Source of the DNA: Saccharofermentans sp.
Lineage (GTDB): Bacteria > Bacillota_A > Clostridia > Saccharofermentanales > Saccharofermentanaceae
DNA: 64,000 nucleotides
Direction: 5' to 3'
Assembly: GCA_024695565.1 (NCBI GenBank)
Contig: JAILHX010000067.1
Coordinates: forward strand, 1-64,000
The notes under the pieces are model-generated. The model searched no databases and was not told where the DNA came from. It was given only the letters and a program-made list of their open reading frames with translations. The position numbers and the translations under genes are program-made. Shown one piece after another: positions 1-7,632 of the stretch; positions within the stretch are counted from its first letter, which is position 1; each line of letters begins with the position of its first letter.

Positions 1-659
1 TCTGTTCCTTCGAGAGCCTTCTTGATGCCCGGGAGGACCATCATGGGAGGAACCGCATAGGGAAGTCTTCCGTGATGGTGGCTGACAATGATCGCCTTCG
101 CGCCTAATTCTGCACACTTCTTGGCTTCTTTCTCGCTCAGGACACCCTTTACGAAGAACGGGAGCTTAGTAGATTCGATGTAGGAACGGATCCTGTCGGA
201 AGTCTGTACGGCCATTAATTCTCCGACTACGACATCAAGTCCGTCCTGCGCGAAGATGTGGTCAATATCCATGCCGATTCCAAATGCTCCCATATCTTCT
301 GCAAAGCGCATCTGGTCTCTTACCTTCGCGTTGTCGGCATACGGCTTTACAATGCGTACTGTCTTGGCACCGGTATCGATTATCTTCTTGAAACCATCGT
401 TCTCCATCATGCCGACGAAGTTTAAGATATTCAAGTTCTTTGTGGCGATCGAGTATTCTTCAAGGCCTGATAATTCGCGGCCGTTAAACTGCTTAAGATG
501 CGAGAATGCCGGCGTCATCACTGGACTTGCAAACTTCTCACCGAACAACTCGATACTCGTGTCGGCGACTACGGAATCAATGAGACTCTCCTTGATAAGG
601 ATGCTGTCCATGTAGCGGGCTGTAATCTCGTTGCTGTCGGAAATCCTACTGTATGCCAT
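1..659 (-). CDS. FMN-dependent alpha-hydroxy-acid dehydrogenase/oxidase, C-terminus cut by window edge
   Basis: I translated the minus strand from an ATG at 659; it stays open to base 1, so about 219 residues are visible and the C-terminus lies outside. The protein has the (beta-alpha)8 FMN dehydrogenase pattern of the lactate oxidase/glycolate oxidase family. It carries FVKGVLSEKEAKKC, with the FMN-contacting Lys, and then VSHHHGR, the counterpart of the usual SNHGGR active-site segment; the His and Arg of that motif are kept while the surrounding residues differ. It should oxidise a 2-hydroxy acid, but the substrate is not visible. The start overlaps the end of the upstream epimerase gene by 14 bases, so the two are translationally coupled. 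Confidence 0.8.
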   Translation of the reverse strand, partial: MAYSRISDSNEITARYMDSILIKESLIDSVVADTSIELFGEKFASPVMTPAFSHLKQFNGRELSGLEEYSIATKNLNILNFVGMMENDGFKKIIDTGAKTVRIVKPYADNAKVRDQMRFAEDMGAFGIGMDIDHIFAQDGLDVVVGELMAVQTSDRIRSYIESTKLPFFVKGVLSEKEAKKCAELGAKAIIVSHHHGRLPYAVPPMMVLPGIKKALEGT

Positions 660-1470
660 TAAGTACCTCCTTAAGGTAGTTCATATAACGGATATACTCT
701 TCATCCGTATTTAAATGTTCAAGAATTACTGGCATATCCTTATCGATGCCGTTCATCTTCTCCACATAGTAGCGGAGCGGATATTCGCCCTGACCCGGAG
801 CACATTCTTCAAGTTGGAAAGTATATTCTTCCTTCAGATGAACATCCTTGATGTGACAGCTCCTTATCCTGTTTCCCAGAAGCTCAACACAGCGGTCAAC
901 AAAAGCTTCCGCCTCATAGTAACGCTCCAGTGAATTGGTCATGTTGATGATGTCCATGTGGACTGCAAAACGTTCGCGGTCAACTTCTTCTATGAGACGA
1001 ACATAGTCTTCAGGACTTGTCGGAACCATCCAGGGCATCGGTTCTAAGGTGAAATATGTATTCGTTATCTCAGCTCTGTCGATGATGTCTTGTACCATCT
1101 TTACGATCTCTAATCTGGTCTCTTTGCTGAAGTTATCTTTATAGTGACCATCCCATCTCGGACCCATGGCACCTGCAACGTTAACGGCACAGCGGGCACC
1201 GATCCTGTCTGCGAGCTGCAATTGTCTTACGCAATAATCTCTCTGGATCTTACGGTCTTCAGGATCAAGTGATAATGCATTTCTCCAAATCCCGACTTCG
1301 GCTATTAGAAGATCGTTTGCTTTGGCAGCATTGACGTACTCTTGGATCTTATCTTCAGGATCGTTCGCAGACAGAGGAAAAACTAATGATCTGCATCCTA
1401 AGTTAACCTGAGTTTGCGCCCAGTCTCTACTACCTGAATGAGCAAGCGGAGAGGATGTTCCTAATCTCAT
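646..1470 (-). CDS. sugar phosphate isomerase/epimerase (xylose-isomerase-like TIM barrel)
   Basis: 274 residues, the usual length of the AP-endonuclease-2/xylose-isomerase-like barrel family. Metal-binding positions typical of the family are visible: Glu in YFTLEPMPW, the segment FAVHMDIIN, SCHIKDV, and a late Glu in VILEHL. Such enzymes isomerise or epimerise ketoses using a divalent metal. The start is supported by AAAGGAG nine bases upstream. It is the first gene of a two-gene minus-strand operon with the FMN hydroxy-acid dehydrogenase, which suggests a small sugar-acid catabolic pathway (inference). Exact substrate unknown. Confidence 0.8.
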   Translation of the reverse strand: MRLGTSSPLAHSGSRDWAQTQVNLGCRSLVFPLSANDPEDKIQEYVNAAKANDLLIAEVGIWRNALSLDPEDRKIQRDYCVRQLQLADRIGARCAVNVAGAMGPRWDGHYKDNFSKETRLEIVKMVQDIIDRAEITNTYFTLEPMPWMVPTSPEDYVRLIEEVDRERFAVHMDIINMTNSLERYYEAEAFVDRCVELLGNRIRSCHIKDVHLKEEYTFQLEECAPGQGEYPLRYYVEKMNGIDKDMPVILEHLNTDEEYIRYMNYLKEVLNGIQ

Positions 1471-1648
1471 GCTGCCTGTCTCCTTTAACTTATTAACTGA
1501 ATTATATAAAGAGCATATTCAAATCCGGCATTTGAGAGTGTTTCATTTCTTGGCTCAATATTCGATATCTGTGGTTATTTTCGAGAACTCCGAAAAGACG
1601 TTATAAGCGGCTTCCTGCGATTTCTGATGAAATTTGTCAGGAAATGTT

Positions 1649-1654
1649 TATAAT
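1649..1654 (+). promoter_or_regulatory. -10 box (TATAAT) upstream of the Gly/His-rich gene
   Basis: A perfect TATAAT lies about 30 bases before the ATG at 1684, followed by the purine-rich GGGGGTGG ribosome-binding site. No convincing -35 hexamer is present at 17 bases. The 213-base gap between the two divergent operons (1471-1683) otherwise shows nothing I recognise. Confidence 0.45.
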
Positions 1655-1683
1655 ATATTTTAAGAATAAGGGGGTGGAATAGA

Positions 1684-2727
1684 ATGGCTCGAGGCGGACA
1701 TCATGGTGGCGGTTTTCACGGCGGAGGACACCATAGCGGTGGATTCCATGGCGGCGGCAGCTTTGGAGGCGGCGGACATTATTCCGGCGGACACTATTCC
1801 GGTGGCAGCGGCGGTGGAGGCATCGGTAGCTGGGACGGTGTTTTTGCGCGCCTAGGTGTTCTTGGCATTGCTGCTACCATCTGGTTTCTGAGCATGGTAT
1901 CCCAGGGTGAGGTTCCGGGAATGAATCTGCTCAATCTCGGTATATTTGTTGTGAGTACGGTTATCTTCATTGTTGCTCTGAAGCAGTATTCAAGGACAAA
2001 AGTGATCTCCGAATTAAAGCGTGATACAGTAATCCGCGGGTATGGCCGCATATGGAAGGGATCTAATCAGCCCGTCAGTTCCAGGAGCGACAAAAATTCA
2101 TGGTACAGCACATACGACAACGGATTTTCCATTACTCTCCATGACAAAGACTTCGGTGAGGAAAATACTGCGATGGTACTTGAAACCATTACCAGAACGC
2201 CGAAGATCATCTGGATGAATTCATTCGTATGGCTTGCCATCGGAGTCATCAGTTTTTTCACCACATTCATATTCTATGAGCTGGTTATTCCCGTCTTCGA
2301 GAACATGTATATGAGCGACGAGGCCTTTGAATTAATTGATGACCTTGTTTTCTATCTGCCATCGCTCATAACGCTCCTCAGCGCTGTTTCCTGTCTGGTA
2401 TTCGTCAAGATAAAGGATAATCTTCTCTATAAGTGTGCCCAGAGGATCGTTAACAACAATCTCGCTTCCGGCACGCGTTCTAAGACCGAACAGAAGATCT
2501 CAACAATATTAGGAGATAAATGGTATTACAATAACTGTCCGAACTGCGGTTCAGGTCCTTTCATGACCCTTACCTCCTGTTCGTTCTGCGGTTCATCTCT
2601 GGAAATAATGTCATTCGACGGTAATGGCAGATTCCCGGGAGCAGTTCACCGCGTTACTTATGCGAAACAGAACGAGAAGGCTGATGTCAAAGAAGAGAAC
2701 AAGGAGGCTGCAAAAGATGCTAAGTAA
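1684..2727 (+). CDS. membrane protein with Gly/His-rich N-terminus and C-terminal zinc ribbon
   Basis: 347 residues. Residues 1-45 are low complexity, repeating Gly with His, Phe, Tyr and Ser (blocks such as GGGFHGGGHHSGG). Two hydrophobic segments follow (about 54-72 and 79-98), then two more near 180-205 and 220-245. At the C-terminus there is a four-Cys zinc ribbon (CPNCG...CSFCG) and a charged Lys/Glu tail. The His-rich head could bind metal or be a flexible tether; neither is proven. The central FYELVIPVFEN segment and the zinc ribbon recur in the next gene, so the two are related. No named family recognised; expected in the cytoplasmic membrane. Confidence 0.7.
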   Translation: MARGGHHGGGFHGGGHHSGGFHGGGSFGGGGHYSGGHYSGGSGGGGIGSWDGVFARLGVLGIAATIWFLSMVSQGEVPGMNLLNLGIFVVSTVIFIVALKQYSRTKVISELKRDTVIRGYGRIWKGSNQPVSSRSDKNSWYSTYDNGFSITLHDKDFGEENTAMVLETITRTPKIIWMNSFVWLAIGVISFFTTFIFYELVIPVFENMYMSDEAFELIDDLVFYLPSLITLLSAVSCLVFVKIKDNLLYKCAQRIVNNNLASGTRSKTEQKISTILGDKWYYNNCPNCGSGPFMTLTSCSFCGSSLEIMSFDGNGRFPGAVHRVTYAKQNEKADVKEENKEAAKDAK

Positions 2728-3157
2728 GTTCTTCAAATTCTCTCTGCCCATCGGTATTGCGGGAATCGCCTTAAACCTCGTTTTGTTTGCTACGAACTTC
2801 TACTATGAACTGGTAATCCCCATCTTCGAATCTTCAATGACTGACGGTCCGCTGTTCACGTTTGTAGATAACCTGGTCTTCTTCACACCCTGCATATTCA
2901 TGGTGCTGTTTTTAGCTTACCTCGTTGCAGGACTCGTATATAAAAAGAAGCATCAGGAAAAGACCGAAGACAAGGTGACCGAGAAGCTCGAACAGAAGAA
3001 TACTGCAATTCAGAAAGAACTTGACGAGAAGCTCGATTTCTTAAGCTATAAGCTCTATACCAACTGTCCCAGCTGCGGTGCTCCAAGAGCCGAAGATGAG
3101 AAGGCATGCAGATTCTGCGGAGCATCCCTGATAATCGAGAAGCGGATTATCAAATAA
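2717..3157 (+). CDS. small membrane protein with C-terminal zinc ribbon, paralogue of the preceding gene
   Basis: 146 residues if started at the ATG at 2717, which has AAGGAGG at 2701-2707. The longer in-frame open reading from 2624 would run deep inside the upstream gene and lacks a ribosome-binding site. Start and stop of the two genes overlap by 11 bases. Two transmembrane segments (near 8-28 and 52-72) flank a segment beginning FYYELVIPIFES, closely matching FYELVIPVFEN of the upstream protein. It ends in a zinc ribbon CPSCG...CRFCG. It looks like a partial tandem duplication lacking the Gly/His head. Function unknown. Confidence 0.72.
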   Translation: MLSKFFKFSLPIGIAGIALNLVLFATNFYYELVIPIFESSMTDGPLFTFVDNLVFFTPCIFMVLFLAYLVAGLVYKKKHQEKTEDKVTEKLEQKNTAIQKELDEKLDFLSYKLYTNCPSCGAPRAEDEKACRFCGASLIIEKRIIK

Positions 3158-3166
3158 GCTTTTGAT

Positions 3167-3871
3167 ATGGATTCCTTCGAGCATTTCTGTCCTGAACATA
3201 TTGCGGTGCTCATTGCGATAACTGTCATGGTCACGGCCGGACTGATATCTGCCCGGAAACTTTCAGACAAGAATGCTGTCTTACTCATAAGGATTCTGTC
3301 AGTAACAGTTCTCTCAGGCGAGATCATTCAGGACATCCTGCTCATCAGAGACGGCGGAGACATCATTGAATTCCTGCCTCTTCACCTCTGCAACCTGGGA
3401 ATATTCGTTAACCTCGCTGCGTCATTTACACGTGGGAAGATCCGGTCTTTCTTCGCAGAGATATCTGCCGTTCTCATACTTCCGGGCTCGATAGCAGCAC
3501 TGCTGTTTCCTGACTGGACCTACAGGCCGTTCTGGTCTTACCTGCCGCTGCTATGCTTCTTTACCCATGCACTGCTGGTATTTATCCCTCTGTTATTTCT
3601 CGTCAGAAAAACAGCATCAGTGTCATTTACGCATATCTGGTACCCGTATCTGTTTCTTCTTGCAGTTACGCCTCCGATTTATCTGCTCGATATTAAGGCC
3701 GGTGTAAACTACATGTTTCTTCTATATCCGACTGAGGATTCGCCGCTTACATGGATAAGCAGTATCACCGGAGAAAAGTTATATCTGCTTGGACTAGCTG
3801 CCATCCTCACGGTCTTCCTGATACTGGAATATGCGGTCTGTTCTTTGCTTAGCAAGGGGCATAAGTTTTGA
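3167..3871 (+). CDS. YwaF/TMEM164 family integral membrane protein
   Basis: 234 residues with about seven hydrophobic helices. The hallmark LPLHLCN (near residue 70) and a late NYMFLLYP segment match the TIGR02206/YwaF family, related to eukaryotic TMEM164, where conserved His and Cys form a suspected acyl-transfer site. Length fits the family. It follows the zinc-ribbon gene by 9 bases and lacks an obvious ribosome-binding site, so it may depend on upstream translation. The biochemical role in bacteria is not settled; the assignment rests on motifs only. Confidence 0.75.
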   Translation: MDSFEHFCPEHIAVLIAITVMVTAGLISARKLSDKNAVLLIRILSVTVLSGEIIQDILLIRDGGDIIEFLPLHLCNLGIFVNLAASFTRGKIRSFFAEISAVLILPGSIAALLFPDWTYRPFWSYLPLLCFFTHALLVFIPLLFLVRKTASVSFTHIWYPYLFLLAVTPPIYLLDIKAGVNYMFLLYPTEDSPLTWISSITGEKLYLLGLAAILTVFLILEYAVCSLLSKGHKF

Positions 3872-3882
3872 ACCGTGTTTAT

Positions 3883-3913
3883 TTGAAAGTGATAAATGAT
3901 AAAATTATATAAT
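3883..3913 (+). promoter_or_regulatory. promoter of the heterodimeric ABC exporter
   Basis: TTGAAA at 3883-3888 and TATAAT at 3908-3913; the spacer is 19 bases, longer than ideal, but TTATAT at 3905 gives 16. It lies just downstream of the YwaF gene and gives the exporter pair its own promoter. Confidence 0.5.
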
Positions 3914-3939
3914 CAGCTGTAAGTTCGTTGGAGGAGCAA

Positions 3940-5694
3940 GTGAAAGGCAGCAACCAGAAAATCTTAAGACTCCTGCTGCCATACAGGCCGCACATTATCA
4001 TTGCTTCATTCCTGATGCTGATTGAAGTCGGCTTCAACGTGTGGCAGCCCAGACTGATGCAGAAGATCGTTGACGAAGGCGTTATCGGATCTGATATGGA
4101 TCTGGTCTATAAGATGGGCCTTCTGATGCTGGGCGTAGCCTTCATGGGCGGACTTGGCGGGTTCCTCTCCTGCATAATGTCGAACACATATGCTCAGAAG
4201 TTCGGCAACGACCTCCGTAAAGAACTGTTTTCGAAGGTAATACGATTATCTGATTCACAGATAAGCAAATACACAGAAGGCACCCTGATCAACCGTATCA
4301 CTGCCGATTCGAGGATCATATCCGAATTCAGTTCGATCTTAATCCAGATGATCGTAAAACCGTTCCTGCTGTTTGTATTTGGTTCGGTCATGATATTTAC
4401 CATCAACAGACCGTTCGGCCTGATAGTGCTTCTGGCCGTGCCTGTCCAGCTCATCATCATGTTCTTCTTCATATCGAAGACATCTCCCCTGTTTGCGAGC
4501 ATCCAGAAAAAGCTCGATAAGATCAGTTCACTCGCTCTGCAGCTCGTCGGAAACAACCGTCTCATCAAGGCATATGCCAGAGAAGATTACGAAGCTGAAC
4601 GCTTTGACGATGCCAACCGTTCACTGATGAACACGACACTCAGAGTGCAAAAGCTCATGGCAATATTAAATCCCCTTATCCTGCTGCTTCTTAACGGCGT
4701 AATGCTTCTCATTATCTATGCGGCAGGAGTCCAGGTACAGACCGGATATGTAGCCTCCACAGAATCCAATATCGGACAGATAATGGCTGCCATCAGTTAT
4801 TCACAGCAGATCATGATGTCTCTCATGATGGCAGGAACTGTTTTCCAGCACGTTGCAAAATCCAAAGCATCAGCTGCCCGTATCGACGAGATCCTCGCTA
4901 TGGATTCCGAGATCAAGAGCGGTTCTATTGAAGATGCCGGTGAGGTCACTGACATTAAGATCGATAACGTAAGCTTCAGCTATTCAGATGATGAGAATGC
5001 CAGACCGGTATTAAGTGATATCAGCTTCGAGGTTAAGCGCGGACAGAGGGTCCTTATAGTCGGTGCAACAGGTTCCGGCAAGAGTACGCTGGTCCGGCTT
5101 CTTGCCAGAAGCTACGATCCGACCATGGGCAGCATACTCCTTAACGGTCACCCTCTTACGGATCTGTCTCTTAAGGAACTCCGCAGGAAAATCTCCGTCG
5201 TTTTCCAGGACAGTGATTTCTTAGCTGATACGATCGCTGCAAACATCTGCTACGGAAGTGATACAAAAGACGAGCAGGAGATGAAGCGCGCGGCTTCTAT
5301 CGCTCAGGCAGATGAATTCATCGAAGGTCTCAAGAACGGTTACAAGACAAGGCTCTCCGAGAACGGTATGTCTGTCTCAGGCGGCCAGAGACAGCGTCTT
5401 GCAATAGCAAGAGCCATCATGAGCAGGCCCGAGATACTCATTATGGATGACAGCACTTCAAGCCTTGATTCTGATACGGAAAAGGCATTGTTCGAAGGTC
5501 TTAGGGATGCGGGCATCCCGATCGTGATCATGGTTGCACAGCGCATCACAGGTCTTCTTGATGCAGATCTCATAGTTTTGCTCAACGAAGGCAGGATCGA
5601 ATATACGGGAACACATGAGCAGCTGATGGCAAAGAGCGCGAGATATCGTGAGATCGTGGCTTCGCAGTCGGCAGGTGAGGTGACACATGATTAA
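3940..5694 (+). CDS. ABC exporter half-transporter, subunit with degenerate catalytic site
   Basis: 584 residues from a GTG at 3940 with GGAGG five bases upstream; an in-frame TTG at 3928 overlaps that ribosome-binding site and is less likely. It has an N-terminal six-helix domain (about 15-310) and a C-terminal ATPase. Walker A is GATGSGKST (about 375) and the signature VSGGQRQR is canonical. However, Walker B ends in MDDSTSSLD (Asp instead of catalytic Glu, about 499) and the switch His is replaced by Gln in MVAQRI (about 530). These are the marks of the non-hydrolysing site of heterodimeric exporters such as TM287/288, LmrCD or BmrCD. The partner gene overlaps by 8 bases. Substrate unknown; multidrug or lipid are possible. 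Confidence 0.9.
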   Translation: MKGSNQKILRLLLPYRPHIIIASFLMLIEVGFNVWQPRLMQKIVDEGVIGSDMDLVYKMGLLMLGVAFMGGLGGFLSCIMSNTYAQKFGNDLRKELFSKVIRLSDSQISKYTEGTLINRITADSRIISEFSSILIQMIVKPFLLFVFGSVMIFTINRPFGLIVLLAVPVQLIIMFFFISKTSPLFASIQKKLDKISSLALQLVGNNRLIKAYAREDYEAERFDDANRSLMNTTLRVQKLMAILNPLILLLLNGVMLLIIYAAGVQVQTGYVASTESNIGQIMAAISYSQQIMMSLMMAGTVFQHVAKSKASAARIDEILAMDSEIKSGSIEDAGEVTDIKIDNVSFSYSDDENARPVLSDISFEVKRGQRVLIVGATGSGKSTLVRLLARSYDPTMGSILLNGHPLTDLSLKELRRKISVVFQDSDFLADTIAANICYGSDTKDEQEMKRAASIAQADEFIEGLKNGYKTRLSENGMSVSGGQRQRLAIARAIMSRPEILIMDDSTSSLDSDTEKALFEGLRDAGIPIVIMVAQRITGLLDADLIVLLNEGRIEYTGTHEQLMAKSARYREIVASQSAGEVTHD

Positions 5695-7483
5695 TCAGGG
5701 CCAGCCTCAAATGCGCGAGCGCGCACAGATAAACGACTTTAAGGGCACAGTCAGGAGACTGGTCAGGTATCTTGGTGCCAACAAGGCAGCTCTCGTTGCC
5801 GTGCTCATATTATCTGTCGTGACCACGCTTCTAAACCTCCTGATTCCTGCGCTGATAGGCCGCGCAGTCGATACACTTGCCATCGCCAAGGACATGATGT
5901 TTGATATGCGCATGCTCACGAAAACCCTTATGGGCTTGGGCGCGGTCTTGGGTGTTACAGCACTTCTGAGCTACTTCCAGGGCGTAAACTCTGCAAAACT
6001 TACACAGTCGATCGCTCTTTTCATCCGCAAGGAACTGTCCGTTAAGATAACCAAACTCCCTATCGGTTATCTCGATACCAGACGCAACGGCGACTTAATG
6101 GCGCGCCTTACCAACGATGTCGAGAACATCGCGGTCACGGTATCACAGACGGCAGGAGCCCTCCTCTCGGCAGTCGTTGTAATTGCAGGATGCGTGGTAA
6201 TAATGCTCGTTCAGAACTGGCAGCTTGCATTAGTAAGCATAAGCCCCGTTATCCTGTCCGTTATCCTCACGAGGATCGTATCGGGCATCATCCATAAGAT
6301 ATTCCAGAAGCAGCAGGCAGTGGTCGGCAAACTGAGCGGCCATATTCAGGAATCCGTATCTGCGCATAAGACCGTGCATGCATACGACATGATCGAAGAG
6401 ACCATTGAAGAACACAATAAGATAAGCGACGAACTTACGGGGCTTGCTCTCAAGGCACAGGTGATCGGCGGACTCTTATCGCCTCTTACGAGCCTCCTGG
6501 GCAACATCAACTTCCTGCTCGTGGTAGTCGTCGGCGGTCTTTTCTATATGAACGGAGTGCCCGGCGTAACTATCGGACTCATCCAGGAATTCACGCTCTA
6601 CTCAAGGCAGTTCACGAAGCCCGTAAACGAGCTCACAAGCCTCTTTGCACAGTTCCAGACTGCCATAGCTTCCGCGGAGCGTGTTTTCGAGGTGCTCGAC
6701 ATACCTGATGAACCCGATGAAGGAACCGAAGTCCTTGAGCTCGAATCGCTTCAGGGAAATATCACGTTTGAAGACGTCTCTTTCTCTTACGTGCCCGGAG
6801 TTATGGTCCTTGACCACTTCTCTGCTGAGATCGGCAGCGGTAAGAAGGTCGCGATAGTCGGTTCAACGGGAGCAGGCAAGACGACGCTCGTTAACCTCCT
6901 TCTGAGATTCTACGAGCCTGACAGCGGAAGGATCCTGCTTGACGGCGTTGATATCCGCGACATTCCGAAGCGCAATCTGCGCATGATGATCACCATGGTA
7001 TTGCAGAATACATCTCTCATGGAAGATACGGTTGCGGCCAATATCGGCTACGGCAGGTTCGGAGCGACCGGCGATCAAATAAGAGATATTGCAAAGGTAG
7101 TCTGTGCCGATTCATTCATAAACCAGCTTCCCGAAGGCTACGATACAATGCTAAGTTCCGACGACAGCACTTTGAGTCAGGGCCAGAGACAGCTTATCTG
7201 CCTGGGCCGCGCTGCATTGAAACTCAATAAGATCCTTGTCCTTGATGAGGCCATGAGCTCTGTCGATACTGCTACTGAGCAGACGATCCAGTCAACTCTG
7301 GAAAAGATCACACAGGGCCAGACGAGCCTCATCATCGCCCACCGTCTGTCGACTATCAGGGATGCGGACAATATCCTCGTCCTGGAGAACGGTCATGTAG
7401 CTGAAGAAGGCGACCACGAATCGCTTATTGCCAGGCACGGAACCTACTACCGTCTCTATAACAGCTACCAGTATTCGGAGTAA
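5687..7483 (+). CDS. ABC exporter half-transporter, catalytically competent partner subunit
   Basis: 598 residues: six-helix domain (about 25-330) followed by the ATPase. Walker A GSTGAGKTT (about 392), Walker B VLDEAMSSVD with the catalytic Glu, and IAHRLSTI with the switch His are intact, but the signature reads LSQGQRQ instead of LSGGQ. This signature faces the other subunit's degenerate site, so all defects fall on one of the two composite ATP sites, as in known heterodimeric exporters. Translation is coupled by an 8-base overlap. No clear terminator follows in the AT-rich gap. Confidence 0.9.
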   Translation: MINQGQPQMRERAQINDFKGTVRRLVRYLGANKAALVAVLILSVVTTLLNLLIPALIGRAVDTLAIAKDMMFDMRMLTKTLMGLGAVLGVTALLSYFQGVNSAKLTQSIALFIRKELSVKITKLPIGYLDTRRNGDLMARLTNDVENIAVTVSQTAGALLSAVVVIAGCVVIMLVQNWQLALVSISPVILSVILTRIVSGIIHKIFQKQQAVVGKLSGHIQESVSAHKTVHAYDMIEETIEEHNKISDELTGLALKAQVIGGLLSPLTSLLGNINFLLVVVVGGLFYMNGVPGVTIGLIQEFTLYSRQFTKPVNELTSLFAQFQTAIASAERVFEVLDIPDEPDEGTEVLELESLQGNITFEDVSFSYVPGVMVLDHFSAEIGSGKKVAIVGSTGAGKTTLVNLLLRFYEPDSGRILLDGVDIRDIPKRNLRMMITMVLQNTSLMEDTVAANIGYGRFGATGDQIRDIAKVVCADSFINQLPEGYDTMLSSDDSTLSQGQRQLICLGRAALKLNKILVLDEAMSSVDTATEQTIQSTLEKITQGQTSLIIAHRLSTIRDADNILVLENGHVAEEGDHESLIARHGTYYRLYNSYQYSE

Positions 7484-7512
7484 TTTAGGTCATTATTTGT
7501 AAAAGTTCCAAA

Positions 7513-7600
7513 TTGTTAATTAAACCCGGTACCTTTTGTTAATAATTAGGCTTTAAATTATCAAATTTTTCATCATATATGACTTATTTCCATATATAAT
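7513..7600 (+). promoter_or_regulatory. AT-rich control region of the radical SAM/methyltransferase/transport cluster
   Basis: This gap holds two copies of TTGTTAAT (7513-7520 and 7536-7543, 23 bases apart) and a perfect TATAAT at 7595-7600 about 32 bases before the start. No good -35 is seen, which would fit activator dependence. TTGTTAA resembles a Rex half-site, but no complete inverted Rex operator is present. Confidence 0.4.
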
Positions 7601-7632
7601 ATAAAAAGTATTTAATTATGGAGGTAAGCATT

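Noticed and set aside
7513..7543. Complete Rex operator
   Set aside because: Only directly repeated half-site-like TTGTTAAT sequences; the required inverted TTAACAA is missing.
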